Below are positions 8,226 through 16,404 of a stretch of 64,000 bases of DNA, piece after piece. The DNA is from JBARKJ01 sp049801375 (GTDB lineage: Bacteria > Nitrospirota > JACRHJ01), in assembly GCA_049801375.1 (NCBI GenBank), contig JBARKJ010000042.1:62001-126000 (forward strand), given 5' to 3'. The position numbers and the translations under genes were made by a program. The notes beneath the pieces were generated by a model. The model was not told where the DNA came from. It worked only from the letters and a program-made list of their open reading frames with translations, and ran no database searches. Every line of letters begins with the position of its first letter. Position 1 is the first letter of the stretch.

Positions 8226-9485
8226 TTAAAGTTCTTCCGGACTGCCGATGCGCCCCAATATCGCCGATGCGGCCGCGATTGCCGGGTTGGAGAGATATAC
8301 CTCCGACTCCGGGTGTCCCATGCGCCCGACGAAGTTCCTGTTCGTCGTTGCGATTGAACGCTCGCCCTTGGCGAGTATTCCCATGTGCCCGCCGAGGCAC
8401 GGCCCGCATGTGGGCGTGGAAACCGCCGCCTGCGCGTCCAGGAATATATCGAAAAGTCCTTCTTTCATCGCCTGCTTGTATATCGCCTGGGTGGCCGGGA
8501 TTATTATCATCCGCACGTCCGGATGGACTTTGCGGCCTTTAAGCACTTTAGCCGCTATCCGCAGGTCCTCGATCCTTCCGTTAGTGCAGGAGCCGACGAC
8601 GGATTGATCGATCTTTATATGGGACAGCTGGCTTACGCCTTTCGTGTTCTCCGGCAGATGCGGGCATGCCACCTGCGGCTCTATCTCCCTGCAGTCGTAC
8701 TCGCGCACCTCTGCGTAATTGGCCTTCTTGTCCGACTTGTAGTACTTCGGCCTTCTCTTCGTCCTACCGTTTTCGTAATCCCTGGTTATGTCGTCAGGCG
8801 CGATGATGCCGTTTTTCCCCCCAGCCTCGATCGCCATATTCGCCATCGTGAGCCGCCCTGACATATCCATCCTGTCGATTACCTCGCCCGTGAACTCCAT
8901 CGCTTTATAAAGCGCGCCGTCCACGCCGATGTCGCCGATGGTTGCCAGGATGAGGTCTTTCCCGGATACCCATTTCCTGAGCTTGCCAAAGTACACGAAC
9001 TTGATGCTCTCCGGCACCTTGAACCATATCTCACCCGTTATCATCGCCGCGGCGACATCCGTGCTGCCGACGCCCGTCGCGAAGGCGCCGAGGCCGCCGT
9101 ATGTGCAAGTATGGGAGTCCGCACCGATTATGACGTCGCCGGATACCGCCAGCCCCTGCTCCGGAAGGAGCGCGTGCTCGATTCCCATCCTGCCGACTTC
9201 GAAGTAATTCGTCAGGGCGTGCTCTTTGGCGAACTCCCTGAGGAGCTTGGACTGCTCCGCGGACTGGATGTCCTTGTTAGGCGTGAAGTGGTCCGGGACG
9301 AGCACGATGCGAGTTTTGTCGAAGACCTTTTTTGCGCCCGACTTGCGGAACTCTTTAATAGAAATGGGCGCGGTAATGTCGTTTGCCAGAACCACGTCCA
9401 CCTTCGCGTTTATCAGCTCTCCCGGTACGACCTCTTTCTTGCGAGAGTGGAAGGCCAGGATTTTTTCGGTAATAGTCATTGGCAT
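8226..9485 (-). CDS. leuC: 3-isopropylmalate dehydratase large subunit
   Basis: 419 residues, aconitase-family large subunit that converts 2- to 3-isopropylmalate with LeuD. The 4Fe-4S ligands are visible in GSCTNGRIEDL and in TCGPCLGGHMG, and substrate Arg residues in NRNFVGRMG. The length of about 420 residues is that of the short LeuC type rather than the long enterobacterial one. GGAGG stands 10 nt before the ATG. It lies 36 bp after leuA. Confidence 0.96.
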   Translation of the reverse strand: MPMTITEKILAFHSRKKEVVPGELINAKVDVVLANDITAPISIKEFRKSGAKKVFDKTRIVLVPDHFTPNKDIQSAEQSKLLREFAKEHALTNYFEVGRMGIEHALLPEQGLAVSGDVIIGADSHTCTYGGLGAFATGVGSTDVAAAMITGEIWFKVPESIKFVYFGKLRKWVSGKDLILATIGDIGVDGALYKAMEFTGEVIDRMDMSGRLTMANMAIEAGGKNGIIAPDDITRDYENGRTKRRPKYYKSDKKANYAEVREYDCREIEPQVACPHLPENTKGVSQLSHIKIDQSVVGSCTNGRIEDLRIAAKVLKGRKVHPDVRMIIIPATQAIYKQAMKEGLFDIFLDAQAAVSTPTCGPCLGGHMGILAKGERSIATTNRNFVGRMGHPESEVYLSNPAIAAASAILGRIGSPEEL

Positions 9486-9521
9486 ATGTATAAAACCTCC
9501 GTTAAACTGCTGATATTATCA

Positions 9522-11066
9522 TCACTCGCACATCTTTTCAACCGTTTTTTCGCCGCGTTTCTTAAGATATGCGAGCTTATTCAGGGCGTTAATATAAGCC
9601 TTCGCGGACGCTACGATGATGTCCGTATCGGAGCCCTGGCCCATCACCGTAAAATCACCTTCCTTTAGACGCACCACGACCTCGCCCTGCGCGTCCGTCC
9701 CGCCGGTGATGGCCTTCACTTCATAGGCGAGCATGGTGCTTCCGGTTTTGACCACCTCCGCGATTGTCCTGAGCGCGGCGTCCACCGGCCCGTCGCCGGT
9801 AGAGGACGTCTCCACCTCTTTACCGTCCACTGCCAGGACAATATCCGCCTGCGGCTTCGTATCCGTTCCGCTCCGCACGAAAAGTTTTTTCAACTCGTAC
9901 GCCTGAGGTATCCGGAAAACCTCCTCCGCAATCAGCGCTTCCAGGTCCTCGTCGAATATGTCCTTCTTCTGGTCCGCGAGCTTCTTGAACCGCTCGAACA
10001 CCCCGTTCAGTTCATCTTCGGAAAGCGAATATCCAAGTTGAGTCAGCCTGTTCCGGAACGCGTGCCTGCCGGAATGTTTCCCCAATATCAGGGTACTCTG
10101 CGTCAGGCCCACCGACTCCGGCGTCATTATTTCGTATGTCGATTTCTCCTTCAGGAACCCGTCCTGATGTATGCCGGATTCGTGCGCAAATGCATTCGCT
10201 CCGACTATGGCCTTGTTCGCCTGCACGGTCATTCCCGTTACGCTCCTGACCAGGCGGGACGCAGCCATTATCTCTTCCGTCACTATGTCCGTACGCGCCT
10301 CGAAGTAAGCTTCCCGCGTCCGTAGCGCCATCACGACCTCTTCCATCGACGCGTTGCCCGCGCGCTCGCCGATGCCGTTGATGGTGCATTCCACCTGCCC
10401 GGCTCCGCTCAGGACGGCCGCCAGAGAGTTCGACACCGCAAGCCCCAGGTCGTTGTGGCAATGCACCGAGATAACCGCTTTGTCGATATTCGGGACACGG
10501 TCGAATAGGGCCTTAATGCGGTCGCCGTACTCCTGCGGTATCGCATAGCCCACGGTGTCGGGGATGTTAACCGTGGTCGCGCCCGCCGCAATCACCGCCT
10601 CCACCACCTTGCAGAGATAATCGATGTCCGAGCGTGTCGCGTCCTCCGCGGAGAACTCCACGTCGTCCGTATAATTGCGCGCCCGCTTCACCGCCGCAAT
10701 CGCCATCTCCAGAACTTGCTCGCGCGTTTTCTTGAGTTTGAATTTCAGATGTATGTCCGAGGTCGCGAGAAACGTATGTATCCGTCCGCGCCCGGCGGGT
10801 TTTATCGCCTCGGCCGCACGGTCGATATCCTTGTCCGTCGTCCGCGCCAGACCGCATATCACCGGTCCTTTTACCTCCTGCGCTATACGCCTCACCGCCT
10901 CGAAATCGCCTTCCGATGCGATAGGGAACCCGGCCTCGATTATATCCACCTTCATCCTGGCCAACTGCCGGGCGACCATCAGCTTCTCCTCGATATTCAT
11001 GGAACAGCCCGGAGACTGCTCGCCGTCGCGTAAGGTCGTATCGAATATTTTTATGATGCGGGACAT
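9522..11066 (-). CDS. leuA: 2-isopropylmalate synthase
   Basis: 514 residues. Condenses acetyl-CoA with 2-oxoisovalerate, the first step of leucine synthesis. Seen: TIM-barrel start FDTTLRDGEQSPG, the metal and substrate motifs HCHNDLGLAV and NGIGERAGNA, and a C-terminal LeuA regulatory domain (about 380-510) that binds leucine for feedback control. RBS AAGGAGG precedes the ATG. First gene of leuA-leuC-leuD-leuB-asd, with a T-box leader upstream. Citramalate synthase is the main alternative but the operon argues for LeuA. Confidence 0.96.
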   Translation of the reverse strand: MSRIIKIFDTTLRDGEQSPGCSMNIEEKLMVARQLARMKVDIIEAGFPIASEGDFEAVRRIAQEVKGPVICGLARTTDKDIDRAAEAIKPAGRGRIHTFLATSDIHLKFKLKKTREQVLEMAIAAVKRARNYTDDVEFSAEDATRSDIDYLCKVVEAVIAAGATTVNIPDTVGYAIPQEYGDRIKALFDRVPNIDKAVISVHCHNDLGLAVSNSLAAVLSGAGQVECTINGIGERAGNASMEEVVMALRTREAYFEARTDIVTEEIMAASRLVRSVTGMTVQANKAIVGANAFAHESGIHQDGFLKEKSTYEIMTPESVGLTQSTLILGKHSGRHAFRNRLTQLGYSLSEDELNGVFERFKKLADQKKDIFDEDLEALIAEEVFRIPQAYELKKLFVRSGTDTKPQADIVLAVDGKEVETSSTGDGPVDAALRTIAEVVKTGSTMLAYEVKAITGGTDAQGEVVVRLKEGDFTVMGQGSDTDIIVASAKAYINALNKLAYLKKRGEKTVEKMCE

Positions 11067-11310
11067 TCAATGCCTCCTTATTTCAACCGTTACTTTCTTT
11101 TGGAAAAAAGAAAGTAACACAAAGAAAACCGTAAATGAAAAAATTCAGGATAAGCGGTCATTCCGCGTAGATAAGGAATCTGCGGTTGCTTTAAAAAGTC
11201 AACCGTGAGTCCCTCAACTGCGGCCGGGACGACAAATTTCAAGCAAGCGCGCAGGCCGACAGGGATCGCCTGAAGGCCATGAACCTCACTTTTTTAACAG
11301 AAGTGTCCAT
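11067..11310 (-). other. Long spacer between the T-box terminator and leuA
   Basis: About 240 bp without a credible gene. It carries palindromic repeat copy C near leuA and the leuA RBS. Nothing else was recognised. It is unusually long for the distance from a T-box terminator to its gene. Confidence 0.6.
11089..11133. repeat. Palindromic repeat, copy C (leuA leader)
   Basis: 13-nt arms GTTACTTTCTTTT and AAAAGAAAGTAAC around GGAA, followed by ACAAAGAAAACCGTA as in copy B. It lies about 25 nt upstream of the leuA start. Confidence 0.8.
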
Positions 11311-11604
11311 AATTAAAAAGCCCCCGCCCATTACTTGATTAAAGTAAGGGACGAGGGCTGATAAATTTTCCCCCGCGGTACCACCCTAATTCAACGGTAA
11401 AGTTAATTACCGCCGCGCTTGATTCGTCTTTTACGCAGACTCACGGAGGGAACTAATGAGGGATAGCCAGCGTATTTTTAGTTCGCTGCGTATATGCCCC
11501 CTCGCGCCCCCGGCTCCGAGGCGAGTTCAGCGGAAGTCGGCACCGGTTTACACCACCCACCGGCTCTCTTTGGCCGCTTGCCGCCTACTACTCCTCTTCT
11601 CAGC
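11311..11604 (-). promoter_or_regulatory. Leucine T-box riboswitch upstream of leuA
   Basis: On the minus strand the conserved T-box core GGGTGGTACCGCG is at 11374-11386. A terminator hairpin with U-run follows at 11311-11359. Upstream, the Stem I region carries GAACTCGCC, where the specifier codon after GAA is CTC (11523-11525), a leucine codon. Uncharged tRNA-Leu should stabilise the antiterminator and switch on leuA and the genes behind it. T-boxes are commonest in Firmicutes but are known before leu genes in delta-proteobacteria. The 5' boundary is approximate and starts right behind pssA. Confidence 0.9.
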
Positions 11605-11606
11605 CT

Positions 11607-12329
11607 TTATGCTTGTGGCCTCATCTTAACCCGTCTTTTTCGGAATGTCAATACCCACTCCACCAGGGCCCAGGCGATGTATGCCATGCTCAGGATAAAA
11701 AGCACCACCGGCGGGTTCGCCGCGACAGCCACCAGAAGGACCACCGCCACCAGGAGCATCCAGAAAGGACGCCTGTCCCGGACGTTCAGTTCCTTTAAGC
11801 TATGGAAGCGAACGGTGCTTATCATAAGTAATGCGACTATATAGATCATAATGAGGACGAGGAAGTTCTGCGGCGGTATAACGGAAACAACGTCGGTCCA
11901 GAATATGACAAATGTCGCCAGGGCCGCCGCACCGCCGGGAATGGGAAGGCCCGTGAACCATTTCTTCTCCGAACCAACCTTCTGCACGTTAAACCGCGCA
12001 AGCCGAAGCGCACCGCATACGACAAAAGTGAACGCGCCTACCCAGCCCCAGCGATGGAAAGGCATCAGTGCCCAGATATAGAACATCACTGCGGGCGCAA
12101 CGCCGAACGAGACCAAATCCGAGAGCGAGTCCAACTCGACTCCGAACTGGCTGGTGGTCTTGGTCATCCTCGCCACCCAGCCGTCCAGCGCGTCGAAAAT
12201 GGTGGCGGTAAGTATGGCCCACGCGGCCATGTCGAAGTCGCCTTTTATGGAGGCGACTATGGAGAAAAAACCGAAGAACATCCCCCCGACCGTCAGGAGG
12301 TTCGGGAGTATGTAGATGCCTTTCCTCAA
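11607..12329 (-). CDS. pssA: CDP-diacylglycerol--serine O-phosphatidyltransferase
   Basis: 240-residue integral membrane enzyme that makes phosphatidylserine from CDP-diacylglycerol and serine. The CDP-alcohol phosphatidyltransferase signature is seen as FDALDGWVARMT..FGVELDSLSDLVSFG, the DG..AR..G..D..D pattern. About seven hydrophobic segments follow. The start overlaps the end of psd by 4 bp (ATGA), so the two consecutive steps of phosphatidylethanolamine synthesis are coupled. The gene ends right before the leuA T-box. Confidence 0.94.
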   Translation of the reverse strand: MRKGIYILPNLLTVGGMFFGFFSIVASIKGDFDMAAWAILTATIFDALDGWVARMTKTTSQFGVELDSLSDLVSFGVAPAVMFYIWALMPFHRWGWVGAFTFVVCGALRLARFNVQKVGSEKKWFTGLPIPGGAAALATFVIFWTDVVSVIPPQNFLVLIMIYIVALLMISTVRFHSLKELNVRDRRPFWMLLVAVVLLVAVAANPPVVLFILSMAYIAWALVEWVLTFRKRRVKMRPQA

Positions 12330-12967
12330 TTCAGCACCCCGACAATGGTTTCGCCCGCCTTAGTCTTGTCGCCTGGTTTCAGCTTCACTTCGCTCCCCAC
12401 CGGCAGATATATGTCCAGCCTGGAGCCGAACATGATAAGGCCGAACCTCTCCCCTCGCCTCAAGTGGTCGCCGGGTTTTACCCAGCAGACTATGCGACGC
12501 GCGACCAGACCGGCGATCTGCACGAACATGATTTTCCGGCCCCTGTCCGTCTCCATCACGAGCGCATTCTGCTCGTTCTCCAGAGAGGCCTTATCCTTGT
12601 TTGCGGAGATGAACTTACCCTTATTATAATGTATTTCCATAATTTTGCCGCTCTCCGGCATCCGGTTGACGTGGACATTGAAGACGCTCATGAAGATGGA
12701 TACCTTAACCGCGCGGCCCTTCAGAATCCTTGGCTCGTCCACCTCGCCCACGTAAATCACCGTCCCGTCCGCCGGAGATACCACGAGGTTCTCACCCGCC
12801 GGCGCATGCCGTTCAGGGTTGCGGAAAAACGAAAGTGCAAAAACGGTCAAGGCCGTCATTATTACGGCGGCCTTGTACCATCCAGCTATCCAGAGGGCTG
12901 CGGTAATCGCCGCAAATACGCCGATTACCGGCAGGCCCTCGAGGGCTATTATACTGCTATGTCCCAA
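12326..12967 (-). CDS. psd: Phosphatidylserine decarboxylase, short form
   Basis: 213 residues. Decarboxylates phosphatidylserine to phosphatidylethanolamine using a pyruvoyl group made by self-cleavage at a Gly-Ser bond; the GS in LIMFGSRLDIYLP near residue 178 is the expected site. The N-terminus has one or two membrane helices. The length fits the short, archaeal-type Psd found in many delta-proteobacteria. VSPADGTV and NVHVNRMPE are conserved family segments. It follows ilvC by 9 bp. Confidence 0.94.
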   Translation of the reverse strand: MGHSSIIALEGLPVIGVFAAITAALWIAGWYKAAVIMTALTVFALSFFRNPERHAPAGENLVVSPADGTVIYVGEVDEPRILKGRAVKVSIFMSVFNVHVNRMPESGKIMEIHYNKGKFISANKDKASLENEQNALVMETDRGRKIMFVQIAGLVARRIVCWVKPGDHLRRGERFGLIMFGSRLDIYLPVGSEVKLKPGDKTKAGETIVGVLN

Positions 12968-12976
12968 TATGTTCCT

Positions 12977-13996
12977 TTAATTTTTGGTCTTATCCACGAG
13001 CTTGGACTTGCCAAGCCAGCTCATCATGGAGCGAAGCTTCCCTCCAACTTTTTCTATCTCGTGCTCCTCGCCCATCCTGGTCAGGGCGTTGAACACCGGC
13101 TTATTGGCCTGGCACTCCAATATCCATTCACGCGCGAAGGAGCCGTCCTGTATCTCTCGCAGTATCTCGCGCATCTCGTCCTTGACGTATTCGTCTATGA
13201 CGCGCGGCCCGCGGGTCATGTCGCCATACTGGGCGGTGTTGGAGACGGAGTAGCGCATGTTGGCGATGCCGCCTTCATACATCAGGTCAACGATAAGCTT
13301 CGTCTCGTGCAGGCACTCGAAATACGCCATCTCCGGCGAGTAGCCAGCCTCAACAAGCGTTTCGAAACCGGCGGTGATAAGCGCCGAAAGTCCGCCGCAG
13401 AGGACCGCCTGCTCGCCGAAGAGGTCGGTCTCCGTCTCTTCCTTGAAGGTCGTTTCGATGATGCCAGCCCTTCCGCCGCCTGCCGCCGAGGCGTAGGCCA
13501 TTGCAAGCGCCTTCGACTTCTTGGAGGGGTCCTGGTGCACCGCGATAAGCATGGGCACCCCGCTGCCCTTCGTGAACTCGCTCCTGACCAGGTGGCCGGG
13601 GCCTTTGGGGGCCACCATGAAGACATTCGCATCCGCCGGCGGGACTATCTGGCCGTAATGGATGTTGAAGCCGTGCCCGAAGCCTATGAAGACGCCCTTT
13701 TTCATGTTCGGGGCAATCTCGTTTTTATATATGGAACCCTGGTACTCGTCCGGGAGGAGTATCATCAGCACATCGGCGACCTTCGCGGCCTCGGCTGCGG
13801 TCATCACCTTGAAGCCTGCCTTCTTGGCCTTATCCCAGCTCGGGCCTTCCTTGTGACTGCCGATTATGACGTCGATGCCGCTTTCCTTCAAGTTATTGGC
13901 GTGGGCGTGGCCCTGGCTGCCGTAGCCGATTATAGCCACCTTCTTTCCCTTCAGGTTCTTTAAGTCCGCGTCCTTATCGTAATACAACTTCACCAT
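12977..13996 (-). CDS. ilvC: Ketol-acid reductoisomerase
   Basis: 339 residues, class I KARI. Isomerises and reduces acetolactate or acetohydroxybutyrate in valine and isoleucine synthesis. Seen: Rossmann motif GYGSQGHAHANN, then GHGFNIHYGQIVPP, and the metal-binding region FGEQAVLCGG with downstream Glu residues. Length typical. RBS region GAGGAGCC precedes the ATG. Part of ilvD-ilvB-ilvN-ilvC. Confidence 0.97.
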   Translation of the reverse strand: MVKLYYDKDADLKNLKGKKVAIIGYGSQGHAHANNLKESGIDVIIGSHKEGPSWDKAKKAGFKVMTAAEAAKVADVLMILLPDEYQGSIYKNEIAPNMKKGVFIGFGHGFNIHYGQIVPPADANVFMVAPKGPGHLVRSEFTKGSGVPMLIAVHQDPSKKSKALAMAYASAAGGGRAGIIETTFKEETETDLFGEQAVLCGGLSALITAGFETLVEAGYSPEMAYFECLHETKLIVDLMYEGGIANMRYSVSNTAQYGDMTRGPRVIDEYVKDEMREILREIQDGSFAREWILECQANKPVFNALTRMGEEHEIEKVGGKLRSMMSWLGKSKLVDKTKN

Positions 13997-14031
13997 CTTT
14001 TGGCTCCTCTCGTCCGATTTATAAATGAAAG

Positions 14032-14514
14032 CTAATTTTTCGCTTCCCTGGCAATCGCGACCTTCCCCGTGCGGACCACCTCTTTTATCCCAAGAGGCTT
14101 CAGGAGGTCTATCATCGCCTCCAGCTTCTTTTCGTCCCCGGTCACCTGTATCGTATAAGTCTTCGCCGATGAATCGACTATCACGCCTCTGAATATCTCC
14201 GCCACGCGGAGAGCCTCCGCCCGGTGCTCCTGCCTCGGCTGGACCTTTACCAGAACCATCTCTCGCTCGACGTGGTCGAACTCGGTCAGGTCCGTCACCT
14301 TTATCACGTCCAGGAGCTTATTGAGCTGCTTCGTTATCTGCTCAATAATATTGTCGTCGCCCGACGTGACGATGGTCATCTGCGAAACCGACGGGTCCAG
14401 CGTCTGGCCGACCGAGATGGACTCGATGTTGTACCCGCGGCCGGAGAAAAGCCCCGATACGCGGGAGAGCACGCCGAACTTGTTTTCCACCATTATGGAT
14501 ATTATGTGGCGCAT
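14032..14514 (-). CDS. ilvN: Acetolactate synthase small (regulatory) subunit
   Basis: 160 residues with an N-terminal ACT domain (ISIMVENKFGVLSRVSGLFSGRGYNI) that binds valine, and a C-terminal ACT-like half. It activates the catalytic subunit and confers feedback inhibition. Length is typical of the IlvH/IlvN form of about 160 residues. It starts 1 bp after the ilvB stop codon, so the subunits are tightly co-expressed. Confidence 0.96.
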   Translation of the reverse strand: MRHIISIMVENKFGVLSRVSGLFSGRGYNIESISVGQTLDPSVSQMTIVTSGDDNIIEQITKQLNKLLDVIKVTDLTEFDHVEREMVLVKVQPRQEHRAEALRVAEIFRGVIVDSSAKTYTIQVTGDEKKLEAMIDLLKPLGIKEVVRTGKVAIAREAKN

Positions 14515-14515
14515 C

Positions 14516-16291
14516 TCACTTCCCCCTCTTCGCGCGTACGCACTTGCATTTGAGTTCCTGCTTCACGGTTTTGCATATCAGCGTCTCGCCAGGCGGGCAG
14601 TCACGGGGCCGGAACAGCATCTCGTTAATCGCCGCACCGGCGGGCACCATCGGGTAAACCTTTTCCGACTGGTCGCATACGAAATCCATGAACGTCGGCC
14701 TCTTTACCTTTATCGCCTCGCGTATCACGCCTTCCACGTCCGCAGGCTTCTGGGCCCGGAGCCCAACCGCGCCGTAAGCCTCCGCCACCTTCACGAAGTC
14801 GGGCGTCCCGGTGAGGCATGTGGAGGAGTAGCGTTTATTAAAGAACAGCTCCTGCCATTGCCGGACCATGCCGAGGAAGCAGTTGTTCAGTATAGCCACC
14901 TTAACCGGCAGGTTATGGAGCACGGCCGTTGACAGCTCCTGGATGTTCATCTGTATGGAGCCGTCGCCCGCAATATCGAATACGAGCTTATTCGGGAAGG
15001 CGAACTGTGCTCCGATGGCCGCCGGAAAACCGTATCCCATCGTGCCCAGGCCCCCGGAGGATATCCAGGTGCGCGGCTTCTTGTACTTGAAGAACTGCGC
15101 AGCCCACATCTGGTTCTGGCCCACTTCCGTCGTTATGATGGCGTCGCCCTTGGTTATCTCATAAATTTTTTCCACCACGAACTGCGGCTTTATCACGTCC
15201 GCCTGGTCGTAGTCCATCGGATGCTCGGCCTTCCAGTCCTCTATCCTGTCCAGCCAGACCTTACGGTGCGGATTGGCCTGCTCAGCCGCGTCGTGGATGG
15301 TCTTGTTCAAATCTTTAAGCACGTTCTTCACGTCGCCCACGATAGGCACGTCCACCCGAACGTTCTTGCGTATGGAAGTCGGGTCGATGTCTATATGTAT
15401 TATCTTCGCGCTGGGCGCGAAATCCTCCACCCGTCCGGTCACCCGGTCATCGAAACGCATCCCGATGGCGATAAGCAGGTCTGACTCGTGCACTGCCATA
15501 TTGGCGAAATACGTCCCGTGCATCCCCAGCATGCCCAGTGAGAGCTTATGGTCTCCGGGGAAGCCGCCAAGGCCCATCATGGTCATCGTAACAGGAAGCT
15601 TCGCCGTCTCGGCCAGGTCCTTAAGCTCCGCCGCCGCCCCGGAGCTTATCACTCCGCCGCCGGCGATTATCACGGGCTTTTTGGATTTGGATATCGCGTC
15701 CGCCGCCTGCTTCACCTGCCAGAGGTTCCCTTTGAAGGTCGGGCGGTAGCTCCGGAGCTCCACCTTGTCCGGGTATTTAAAATCCGCCTTGCCTGTGGAA
15801 ACGTCTCTCGGAATGTCAACCAGGACAGGGCCGGGCCTGCCGGTGGTGGCGATATAGAAAGCCTCCTTTATCGTCCGGGCGAGGTCGCTTACGTCTTTAA
15901 CCAGGAAGTTGTATTTCGTGCACGGCCTGGTGATGCCGACGATATCCGCTTCCTGGAAGGCATCGTTCCCGATCAGCATGGTTGGCACCTGCCCGGTAAT
16001 CACCACCATCGGGATGGAGTCCATGTATGCCGTCGCTATACCGGTTACGATGTTGGTCGCGCCGGGGCCGGACGTTACCAGGCACACGCCGGCCTTGCCG
16101 CTCGCCCTGGCGTATCCGTCCGCCGCGTGCGCCGCGCCTTGCTCGTGCCGGGTCAGGATGAGCTGGATGTCCTTTTCGTCATACAGCACGTCGAAGATGT
16201 GGAGTACCACCCCTCCCGGATAGCCGAATATATATTTCACGCCCTCTTTCTTCAGGGACTCTATCAGTATCTGCGCGCCTGAAAGTTTCAA
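14516..16291 (-). CDS. ilvB: Acetolactate synthase large (catalytic) subunit
   Basis: About 591 residues, thiamine-diphosphate enzyme that makes acetolactate and acetohydroxybutyrate. Seen: N-terminal GYPGGVVLHIFD with the catalytic Glu in LTRHEQGAAHAADGYAR, and the ThDP motif GDGSIQMNIQEL. The start is a TTG at 16291, 7 nt after GGAGG, which places the protein at the family start (LKLSGAQ). A longer reading to 16465 would run into the repeat and ilvD. The last 30 residues form a basic tail with four Cys (DCPP, ICK, CKC) that is not usual in the family. Confidence 0.95.
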   Translation of the reverse strand: MKLSGAQILIESLKKEGVKYIFGYPGGVVLHIFDVLYDEKDIQLILTRHEQGAAHAADGYARASGKAGVCLVTSGPGATNIVTGIATAYMDSIPMVVITGQVPTMLIGNDAFQEADIVGITRPCTKYNFLVKDVSDLARTIKEAFYIATTGRPGPVLVDIPRDVSTGKADFKYPDKVELRSYRPTFKGNLWQVKQAADAISKSKKPVIIAGGGVISSGAAAELKDLAETAKLPVTMTMMGLGGFPGDHKLSLGMLGMHGTYFANMAVHESDLLIAIGMRFDDRVTGRVEDFAPSAKIIHIDIDPTSIRKNVRVDVPIVGDVKNVLKDLNKTIHDAAEQANPHRKVWLDRIEDWKAEHPMDYDQADVIKPQFVVEKIYEITKGDAIITTEVGQNQMWAAQFFKYKKPRTWISSGGLGTMGYGFPAAIGAQFAFPNKLVFDIAGDGSIQMNIQELSTAVLHNLPVKVAILNNCFLGMVRQWQELFFNKRYSSTCLTGTPDFVKVAEAYGAVGLRAQKPADVEGVIREAIKVKRPTFMDFVCDQSEKVYPMVPAGAAINEMLFRPRDCPPGETLICKTVKQELKCKCVRAKRGK

Positions 16292-16326
16292 ATCAAAACC
16301 TCCATGAAAATCAACTGTCAAAACCG

Positions 16327-16373
16327 CCACCTTTTTGAAAAAAGGTGGTGCCAAAAACTTTTGCATTGAAAAG
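16327..16373. repeat. Palindromic repeat, copy D (ilvD-ilvB gap)
   Basis: 10-nt arms CCACCTTTTT (16327-16336) and AAAAAGGTGG (16339-16348), followed by a second small hairpin CTTTTGCATTGAAAAG. The layout resembles copies A to C, although the arm sequence differs. Confidence 0.55.
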
Positions 16374-16404
16374 CAAAAACTGTTTTGGGCTAAACCAATA
16401 ACAA

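Noticed and set aside
8155..8409. N-terminal extension of leuD
   Set aside because: It lies inside leuC in another frame and across palindromic repeat B; the family start at 8151 has a good RBS.
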